DNA of 64,000 nt from Streptococcus sp. 29887 (GTDB lineage Bacteria > Bacillota > Bacilli > Lactobacillales > Streptococcaceae): the NCBI RefSeq assembly GCF_032595075.1, contig NZ_CP118735.1, positions 2,198,001 to 2,262,000 on the forward strand. The letters are read 5' to 3'. Within the stretch, counting starts at the first letter, position 1. Each line of letters begins with the position of its first letter. The translations under genes were made by a program, and so were the position numbers. A model generated the notes under the pieces. It did no database searches. It saw only the letters and a program-made list of their open reading frames with translations, and was not told where the DNA came from. Below are positions 58,217 to 64,000 of this stretch, piece by piece.

Positions 58217-58873
58217 CTGTATAGCATATCCAAATGCGGAATATCATCCTCCAAATATACTTCAGAAACTGGCTTAAAGCCAAGCGATTGATAGAATTTT
58301 TCCAAATAGGCTTGGGCCCCAATTTTAATCTGACTTTCTTTCCATTCATTTGTAATGTAATGGATAGCTTGTTCCATCATTGGCCGACCCAATCCTTTAC
58401 CACGATGACTTGGCTTGATGACCACACGACCGATGGAAACTTCATCATAACTTAGACCAGCCGGCAATATTCTCAAATAAGCCACCAACTCCCCATTGTC
58501 TATACCTAAAAGATGAAGACAGTTTGGATCCTTTCCAGCAACTTCAGGATAGGGACAGGCTTGTTCAAGCACAAATTAAGTCTTTTAGTTTACTTTTAGT
58601 ACGAGGCAACGAGCTGCAAGCTGCTTGTACAGTCGAGTGACTGTACAAGGTTGGAGATAGCACTTGCGAAGCAAGTTACTTCTACAAAGTACGGTAAAGT
58701 GAGTTCAAACACTCCAGTGGAGTGTTTGAAGTTGGAAATAAGGAAACGGAGTTTCCTCGTCCGTCGAAGTAATAAAAGAAAAACTAAATGACTGATACAT
58801 TGGTCCGAAGTGTCAAGATAGTGTAAAGTTCCTGTAAACTAAGTTGGTCAAATTCTTTAATTTCCCACTTCAT
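58201..58873 (-). pseudogene. elaA: ElaA-like GNAT acetyltransferase split by a MITE
   Basis: The N-terminal part starts at ATG 58873 with AGGAGG (MKWEIKEFDQLSLQELYTIL then TLRTNV) and stops inside the repeat. The C-terminal part resumes as FVLEQACPYPEVAGKDPN and continues through GNAT motifs (SIGRVVIKPSHRGKGLGRPM, QAYLEKFYQSLGF) to a stop at 58201. Removing 58577-58794 plus one 2-bp duplication restores a 150-residue ElaA, the normal family length. A truncated product from GTG 58572 (123 codons) is possible but lacks the first part of the fold. Confidence 0.8.
58577..58794. repeat. MITE-like element, copy D (long, 218 bp)
   Basis: Ends TTTTAGTTTACTTTTAGTAC and, inverted, CAGTCATTTAGTTTTTCTTT. 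It sits inside elaA with AT on each side (58575-58576 and 58795-58796). Four hairpins occupy the same places as in copy C but with other stem sequences: CTTGTACAGTC/GACTGTACAAG, ACTTGC/GCAAGT, TTCAAACACTC/GGAGTGTTTGAA and AGGAAAC/GTTTCCT. Confidence 0.8.
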
Positions 58874-58882
58874 ACATTCCTC

Positions 58883-59794
58883 CTATGGCAAAATGTTGCC
58901 TGCACTTCTGTAAATCTCGTACCATTCTTGTCTAGTTAAAGTAATCTGGCTAGCTTGAGCAATCTTGGTCAGGCGATCTGAATTCATGGAACCTACAATG
59001 GTTTGAATTTTCGCTGGATGGCGCAATATCCAAGCAACGACAATGGTTTCATGTGAAACATGGTACCGCTCTGCTATTTCCCCAATGGTCTGATTTAAAA
59101 GAGCATAGTCGGGATGGTTGGCGAAAATACCTCGTTGCAAATCAATCAGAAAAGGTGACCAAGCCTGAATAGTGATTTTTTTGAGCTGGCAATAATCAAT
59201 CAAACCTCCATCCCGCATGGTTGCAGCATCGTCTTTCATATTGACATGGAGTCCTGCATCTATCAAAGGAGTATGAGCTGGCGAAAGTTGGAGCTGATTG
59301 ACCGCTAGGGGCTGGTCCAGATAGGACTGAAGTAATTCCATTTGGTAGATATTCTGGTTGCTGACGCCGAAATGATGAACCTTCCCTGCTTTTTTCAAGA
59401 GATAAAAGGCTTCTGCCACCTCCTCTGCTTCCATCAGAGCATCTGGACGGTGAAGAGCCAAAACATCCAGATAATCTGTATCTAAACGCTTGAGAATGCC
59501 GTCCACAGACTCCAAGATATAGTCCTTTGAAAAATCAAAATAGCCCTTACGAATACCACATTTGGACTGGAGAATCATGTCCTCACGCTTGAGGCCTGCC
59601 AGTTTTGCACCCTGGGCAAAACGAATTTCAGATTCTCCCTGACCATAAATATCCGCATGATCGAAAAAGTTAATTCCTTGTTCAAGGACTGTTTTCAAGA
59701 CCTGGGCTGTTTCCTTCTCGCTCAAACTTGCCATTCGCATACAGCCAAGACCAATTCGCGATACTTCCAGTCCAGTTTGTCCTAATCTTTGCAT
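58883..59794 (-). CDS. Aldo/keto reductase
   Basis: A 303-residue TIM-barrel oxidoreductase (YdhF-like). It starts MQRLGQTGLEVSRIGLGCMR, with catalytic Asp/Tyr in FFDHADIYGQGES near 45, ILQSKCGI with Lys near 77 and ALHRPD with His near 113, then WSPFLIDLQRG and VGSMNSDRL near the NADPH site. ATG at 59794 follows GAGGAGG; the frame start at 59848 has no site. elaA once followed in the same operon. Confidence 0.9.
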   Translation of the reverse strand: MQRLGQTGLEVSRIGLGCMRMASLSEKETAQVLKTVLEQGINFFDHADIYGQGESEIRFAQGAKLAGLKREDMILQSKCGIRKGYFDFSKDYILESVDGILKRLDTDYLDVLALHRPDALMEAEEVAEAFYLLKKAGKVHHFGVSNQNIYQMELLQSYLDQPLAVNQLQLSPAHTPLIDAGLHVNMKDDAATMRDGGLIDYCQLKKITIQAWSPFLIDLQRGIFANHPDYALLNQTIGEIAERYHVSHETIVVAWILRHPAKIQTIVGSMNSDRLTKIAQASQITLTRQEWYEIYRSAGNILP

Positions 59795-59860
59795 ATACTT
59801 GCCTCCTCTTCTGACTTCATTATATACGAAAAAAGAGATTGTCGCCAATCTCTCACCCTC

Positions 59861-60547
59861 TCATAAGGTTTTCTTCTTTTGTGCCAACTTGCTAATGCTA
59901 ATCTCAATCGAATCATTGATACTGAGCAAGGTATCAATCACCTGTTTGTCGGACAAATTCGAATCCAAATCAACATTGTAGACTAATTCCAGACTATTGC
60001 TTTTTTTAATATTCTTAATGCTGACCAATTCTACATACTTACAAGCATTGATAAAAGTAGCTTCAAACAGCAGTTCATAATCCAACTCCCTTGGAACTCG
60101 AATAGTGATATTCCGTCTGGTTTGACTAACTGCCGCAAAGGAAGAATTTTCCAAGAATAGCAAGACTAGGCAAACAAAGAGCGTAAAAATCGTTGCTAGG
60201 ATGATAAATCCCATACCGCAGGCCAGGCCAATACCTGTTGCAATAAAGACCATCAAGAGTTCCTTAGCTCCACCTGCTGCCGAACGAAAACGAATCATCC
60301 CAAAGGTCCCTGCAATCGCCACACTGGTTCCCAAGTTTCCATTGACCATAAAAATAATCATGGTCATGAGAACTGGGAGAACCGTCAAGGTAATCACAAA
60401 TTCCTTAGAATAAAGGGTTTTGTATTTATAAACTACGGCAATAATCAGACCTAGAACCAAGCTGACCACTAAACTGGTTGCCAGCATAGAAGGCTCTGCA
60501 GGCCCTGTATTGCTTTCAAAGATACTTTTAAACAATTGCTCTTTCAA
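59861..60547 (-). CDS. DUF4956 membrane protein
   Basis: A 228-residue protein with four membrane spans in residues 25-135 (including GTFGMIRFRSAAGGAKELLMV, the family core) and a cytoplasmic C-terminal domain of about 90 residues. DUF4956 proteins are commonly encoded beside VTC-domain proteins, as here (20-base overlap). Function unknown; a role in polyphosphate or surface-polymer handling is proposed from that association. Confidence 0.85.
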   Translation of the reverse strand: MKEQLFKSIFESNTGPAEPSMLATSLVVSLVLGLIIAVVYKYKTLYSKEFVITLTVLPVLMTMIIFMVNGNLGTSVAIAGTFGMIRFRSAAGGAKELLMVFIATGIGLACGMGFIILATIFTLFVCLVLLFLENSSFAAVSQTRRNITIRVPRELDYELLFEATFINACKYVELVSIKNIKKSNSLELVYNVDLDSNLSDKQVIDTLLSINDSIEISISKLAQKKKTL

Positions 60548-61271
60548 AGATACTATCCTCTTCTTGACTTTCTACTAACTTACGGTGGGCTGTCCCATAT
60601 TTAGAAAATGACACGCGCTCCAGACCATACTGATCAATAATGGCTTGAAGCCATTCAGGGTAGGTTTCAGGCACCTTGATTTCCATAATGACTTGATCAT
60701 CCTCTAGCAAAGGATAACCATATTTTCCTGCAAACAAATCCACATCGTAATGACGATAAAGGATATTTTGGTCAATAGTGATGCGAACCTTCTTATCCTC
60801 AATCCCTTTCATTGAAAAACGATCATAGTAAATGTACATCATCGGCTCAATCTTGCCGTAACGCTCTCGAAGCTCTGCCATTGTTTCCAAAAGCACTGGA
60901 TTGCTAATGCTTTCATCAACTAGGTTATGGCTCATAAATTTCAAGACCGATGCTGGCTTTGAGGTCAAGCGATCCTTCAAGCCAACGCCATTTTCTTTTT
61001 TCTTGATTTCTAAAAAGACCTGGCTATCTGCATGTGGATGAGCATCGTAGGTCCGCATACGGATTTTCTCACGCTTCCACAGACGCTCCGCAGAATCTTG
61101 AATCATTCGATATTCATTTGTATCAAAATATATATTGGTAATGGTTGAAGTTGGGTAATCATCTTTGACTACATGAGCCTGAAGCTCTGCCATAACCGCT
61201 GCTAGTTGATGGCGATCAAGGATATATTTTGTTTCGATTCGTTTAAATTTGGTCTGTACTGTTTCTTTCAT
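60528..61271 (-). CDS. VTC-domain protein (polyphosphate-polymerase-like)
   Basis: A 247-residue protein with the VTC tunnel-fold pattern: KFKRIETKYILDRHQL at the start, SAERLWKREKIRMRTYD near 60, VFLEIKKKENGVG near 85, MMYIYYDRFSMKG near 143, VRITIDQN near 160 and VIMEIKVPETYPEW near 195. Basic and acidic residues in these strands would bind phosphate and metal. Substrate is not established for bacterial single-domain members. Its start is 14 bases from a CTACAATTGTCG operator. Confidence 0.85.
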   Translation of the reverse strand: MKETVQTKFKRIETKYILDRHQLAAVMAELQAHVVKDDYPTSTITNIYFDTNEYRMIQDSAERLWKREKIRMRTYDAHPHADSQVFLEIKKKENGVGLKDRLTSKPASVLKFMSHNLVDESISNPVLLETMAELRERYGKIEPMMYIYYDRFSMKGIEDKKVRITIDQNILYRHYDVDLFAGKYGYPLLEDDQVIMEIKVPETYPEWLQAIIDQYGLERVSFSKYGTAHRKLVESQEEDSIFERAIV

Positions 61272-61285
61272 CTTATTCCCTTTTT

Positions 61286-61297
61286 CTACAATTGTCG
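61286..61297. promoter_or_regulatory. BlaI-type operator upstream of the VTC gene
   Basis: CTACAATTGTCG, same dyad as the three sites at 62.17-62.26 kb (CTACAnTTGTnG). It lies in the gap between the PepSY gene and the VTC gene. A clear -10/-35 pair is not seen. Confidence 0.6.
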
Positions 61298-61345
61298 TTT
61301 TGAGTGATAAGAGAAGAGTGGCTCACTTCCCACTCTCCCTATCTA

Positions 61346-62140
61346 TTACCAGCTTTTCTTTGCTTCTACTTTTTTCTTAATAATTTGACCTGTTGTTCCA
61401 TTAATCTTGTAGTCATATTCAGAGTTGTTGGCAAGGGCTTCAACCTCATAGATGCCTTTCTCAAGGTCAATCTCTTTAAAGCGAACTTTAGCTGCTGCCA
61501 AGCCTAAATCTTTCAAGACAATAGTCTTCACTTGTTCTACTGAAAGTGTTGGCACTACTGCCACTTTCTTAGGCTGTGTGACTACAACTGGTTTTTTCTG
61601 CGGAGTTGCTGGTTTTACAGCGACTACTTTTGTCTTTTTCTTGATAATCTTGCCCGTTAAACCATTGATATCATATTCATATTCAAGGTTATTTGCCACA
61701 AAATCCACTTCATAAACACCCTTCTCAAGATCTACTTCTTTGAAGCGAACCTTATTAGCTGTCAAACCTGCATCCTTCAGGGCAATTGTTTTTGCCTGCT
61801 CCATTGAAAACCTTACTGTTACAGCCGGTTTCGTTGGTTGAGTTGGTTTAACAGTAGTCTTTTTAGGTGCTAGAGTTTTAGACTTTTTCTTAATAATCTT
61901 TCCTGTGCTAGCTTGGACATCGTAGTCGTACTCCACATTGTTGGCAACTAGATCAATTTCATAGATCCCTTTTTCAAAATCAAGATCCTTGAATCGTACT
62001 TGACTAGCATTCAAACCAAGATCTTTTAATACGATTGATTTTGCTGCATCCATTGTTTTGATTTGACTAGCCGATGCTGTTTGTTGCAAACCAAGAGTAG
62101 CGGCTACTAGTGCTGTAAATGTCAATGTTTTTAACTGTTT
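61346..62140 (-). CDS. Secreted protein with three PepSY-like repeats
   Basis: A 264-residue protein. Signal peptide (MKQLKTLTFTALVAATLGLQ, cleavage near residue 24 after TASA). Three near-identical modules of about 60 residues follow (about 28-87, 112-170 and 198-257), each with the pattern AKxIxLKDxGL, VRFKxxDxEKGxYEV, ANNxEYxYxINxxTGxIIKKK, which is the PepSY fold, joined by Lys/Pro/Thr-rich linkers. PepSY modules inhibit proteases or bind metals. ATG at 62140 follows GGAG. It follows a promoter with three BlaI-type operators. Confidence 0.85.
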   Translation of the reverse strand, partial: KQLKTLTFTALVAATLGLQQTASASQIKTMDAAKSIVLKDLGLNASQVRFKDLDFEKGIYEIDLVANNVEYDYDVQASTGKIIKKKSKTLAPKKTTVKPTQPTKPAVTVRFSMEQAKTIALKDAGLTANKVRFKEVDLEKGVYEVDFVANNLEYEYDINGLTGKIIKKKTKVVAVKPATPQKKPVVVTQPKKVAVVPTLSVEQVKTIVLKDLGLAAAKVRFKEIDLEKGIYEVEALANNSEYDYKINGTTGQIIKKKVEAKKSW

Positions 62141-62166
62141 CATAATAAACTCCATGATTGTTTTTT

Positions 62167-62269
62167 CTACATTTGTAGTTTTTTGATTTTTAGAATAGAG
62201 TGGGCGCCCACTCATTCTTCTACAGTTGTAGTATAATTATATTCTACACTTGTCGTTTTAAATTGTCAA
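62167..62269 (-). promoter_or_regulatory. PepSY-gene promoter with three BlaI/CopY-type operators
   Basis: Operators: CTACATTTGTAG (62167-62178), CTACAGTTGTAG (62220-62231) and CTACACTTGTCG (62244-62255). Minus-strand TTGACA (62264-62269) and TAGAAT (62241-62246) have a 17-bp spacer filled by the third operator. GAGTGGGCGCCCACTC at 62198-62213 is a perfect 16-bp palindrome in the leader. Confidence 0.75.
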
Positions 62270-62387
62270 GCCTAAAAACTCAAAAAAATAAAATTTTTTT
62301 TGAAGACTGGTTTCTGAGAGTGAAAAACTTCCATGATAGCTTATCCAATTTCACTATCATAATAATTTCACTGTACTATTCTATCAA

Positions 62388-62414
62388 AAAACACCTCTTT
62401 ATCAGAGGTGCTTG
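62388..62414 (-). terminator. Terminator of the M56 peptidase gene
   Basis: GCACCTCT-GATAA-AGAGGTGT hairpin with TTTTTT on the minus strand. The 60-100 bases between it and the PepSY promoter show nothing else. Confidence 0.8.
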
Positions 62415-62417
62415 ATA

Positions 62418-63992
62418 TTAGTCATCAGAATCATCTGTATCATCACTGGTATCAACATCATCCGTATCGTCGTCTACATCGTCACTTGTATCAACAGGAG
62501 GTGTGTAGGTCGTTGCTGGTGGTGTATAAGTTGCTGGAGGGGTGTAGCTAGTTTCAGCCGGGGTATAACTTGTTGCCGGAGTTTCCGTCACTACTGGTGT
62601 TTCCGCTACATTTGATGCTGGAGCTTGAACATCAGTAGTTACAGAACCATTTGAAGTTTCTCCTGCATTACCAGTATTTATAGCTGTAGTAGTCGTTGCT
62701 GTTTCGGAACTTACTGTGCTGGTTACCGTAGCTGATGAAGAAGTTGATGATGCTTTCGTAGTCATTGAAGAAGACTGCGGCACAAGAGTTTCTTTTTCCA
62801 CTTTTCTTACCTGTTTGGTCAACTTATCGACTTGGATATGGTAACGTGTTTCCCCCTTAGAAAATTCAACCAAACAGTAATCCGATGCCTCTGTCACTTT
62901 CACATCCTTGACATCTGTCTGCTTAAGTTTTTGATCTTTTAGTGCCGCTTCTAAGGCCTGCTTGTCGGTCAAACCTTCCTCTTGAATGACCTGATTGACT
63001 TGATCTTCCGTCATCGCCACAACGAAAATTGAACCTGAAAAGACCAAGGCCATGGTCATAAAGGTTGTGACCAATAAACCAAGTGAACGCATAGGAAGTC
63101 GATTATCCATAATCGCAATAATACGACGCTTGAGATTAAACTTATTTGAATAGAAACAGCTTGAAAGCAGAACTGGCTGCTGGCTCTTATGGATCATGGT
63201 GATAATAGTTTCACCATAAAAAGAACGATAGGCTTGATCACGCTGATTGAGAACACTATGGTCACAGTAACTCTCAGCAGCTTCCTGTACTTCCTTGCAG
63301 GCAAAGGCCACAATTGGATTAAACCAGTGGGCGGCCTTCACAAGTAGAACCAATAAATTGGCATAAATATCCCTATGCTTATAGTGGGTCAGTTCATGTT
63401 CAAAAATAAGATCCAGTTCCTCATCTGTATAGTCTGTCGCTGGTAAAAGCACAATGGGATGACGCAGTCCAAAAATCATGGGACTAGAAACCTGTGGATA
63501 GTGGAACAGACGAATATCCTTTTTGATTCCAAACTCTTCTTTGATGATATAAAAAGTTTCTAAAATTCTCAAATCAGAAATAGGCGTCCCCCATCTCTTC
63601 AAAAGATTACTGAATTTTATATAGGCAAAGATTGAACGTCCAATCACCACCACAAAACCTATGAACCAGACAAACAAGAAAATCTGCAACCAAGGTAAAC
63701 CAAGGAAAAGATCCAATAAGTTTGGTTGGCTGTTGGTTGCCGAACTAGCTACGGTGCCTGTCGATTCAACAACAGTTGATACTGCTTTTGGACTATGTTC
63801 AATGGTTACCAAGCCCGAACCAAAGCGAGGTCTGAAAGGAAAAATCAGACTGGCTAACAAGGCCAACCAGGTCAAGTACCGAACCCTAGCTGAAACCCTG
63901 TTTTTTAATAAGATAAACAAGCCGCTAACCACTAATATCAAGGCCGATTTGTAGAGGCTCATTAAGAAAAAGCGTAAGATGAGTGATGACAT
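62418..63992 (-). CDS. BlaR1/MecR1-like M56 sensor metalloprotease with PepSY-like and acidic tail
   Basis: A 524-residue membrane protein. Residues 1-110 hold three spans, then a cytoplasmic M56 zinc protease with FEHELTHYKHRD (HExxH near 200) and ESYCDHSV near 238, and a further span at about 302-325. Outside there is no penicillin-binding sensor as in BlaR1. Instead a PepSY-like part (QVIQEEGLTDKQALEAALKD and YHIQVDKLTKQVRKVEKET) is followed by a Thr/Ala-rich spacer, YTPPATTYTPP repeats and a tail of Asp/Ser/Thr (DDVDDDTDDVDTSDD). The paired BlaI-type repressor gene is probably just beyond the right edge. ATG at 63992. Confidence 0.85.
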   Translation of the reverse strand: MSSLILRFFLMSLYKSALILVVSGLFILLKNRVSARVRYLTWLALLASLIFPFRPRFGSGLVTIEHSPKAVSTVVESTGTVASSATNSQPNLLDLFLGLPWLQIFLFVWFIGFVVVIGRSIFAYIKFSNLLKRWGTPISDLRILETFYIIKEEFGIKKDIRLFHYPQVSSPMIFGLRHPIVLLPATDYTDEELDLIFEHELTHYKHRDIYANLLVLLVKAAHWFNPIVAFACKEVQEAAESYCDHSVLNQRDQAYRSFYGETIITMIHKSQQPVLLSSCFYSNKFNLKRRIIAIMDNRLPMRSLGLLVTTFMTMALVFSGSIFVVAMTEDQVNQVIQEEGLTDKQALEAALKDQKLKQTDVKDVKVTEASDYCLVEFSKGETRYHIQVDKLTKQVRKVEKETLVPQSSSMTTKASSTSSSATVTSTVSSETATTTTAINTGNAGETSNGSVTTDVQAPASNVAETPVVTETPATSYTPAETSYTPPATYTPPATTYTPPVDTSDDVDDDTDDVDTSDDTDDSDD

Positions 63993-64000
63993 TTCAAATC

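Noticed and set aside
1..64000. CRISPR arrays, prophage or full insertion sequences
   Set aside because: No regularly spaced repeats, no integrase, transposase or phage structural genes were seen.

Overview
The window is a chromosomal segment of a low-GC streptococcus. Gene content and order (SntA-like LPXTG nucleotidase, argR/argS, the malQ/malXCDA-malR-pulA block, rarA followed by a 6S-like RNA, lactococcin 972 genes) point to Streptococcus suis or a close relative. The species call is inference from gene content, because no database was searched.

Layout. Positions 1-8.5 kb hold a dense accessory island of very small membrane-protein genes and four CPBP (Abi-type) intramembrane protease genes, all read leftward. 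Four near-identical promoters serve it, each with a paired 10-bp direct repeat placed exactly 32 nt from a TATACT -10 box. A LytTR response regulator and an AgrC/BlpH-like histidine kinase (8.56-10.64 kb) follow, so this looks like a quorum-sensing bacteriocin/immunity regulon. No recognisable pheromone or exporter gene is present. Inside or beside it are a RelBE-like toxin-antitoxin pair (3.1-3.7 kb), a par/Fst-like type I toxin-antitoxin locus (7.05-7.37 kb) and a tandemly duplicated TxpA/holin-like type I module (10.7-11.6 kb).

From 11.6 to 42 kb the backbone is mostly housekeeping: dtd-rel, a cell-wall CpdB-like phosphodiesterase, prmA-rsmE, DUF3013, a MazG-like protein, rarA, 6S-like RNA and tRNA-Lys, the anaerobic ribonucleotide reductase operon (nrdD to nrdG), mutS-argR divergent from argS, and a secreted CHAP/SH3 wall hydrolase. 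An AT-rich Septu-like pair (AAA ATPase plus HNH nuclease, 20.5-23.0 kb) sits between prmA and DUF3013.

From 40 to 45.5 kb a lactococcin 972-type bacteriocin gene lies with its DUF1430 membrane protein and ABC ATPase, next to two tandem Rgg-type regulators. From 45.5 to 54.8 kb is the maltodextrin regulon (malQ divergent from malX-malC-malD-malA-malR-pulA) with MalR-type operators. After nrdI, a YitT protein, aspS and an aldo/keto reductase, the window ends (59.9-64 kb) in a BlaR1-like M56 sensor protease, a triple-PepSY secreted protein, a VTC-domain protein and DUF4956, linked by four CTACAnTTGTnG operator dyads.

A MITE-like repeat occurs four times (3.9, 23.5, 28.3 and 58.6 kb), each time with a 2-bp flanking duplication. 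Two copies split genes (a 55-codon membrane-protein gene and elaA), one rewrites the C-terminus of the MazG-like protein, and the two long copies carry four hairpins whose stems differ in sequence but keep their pairing.
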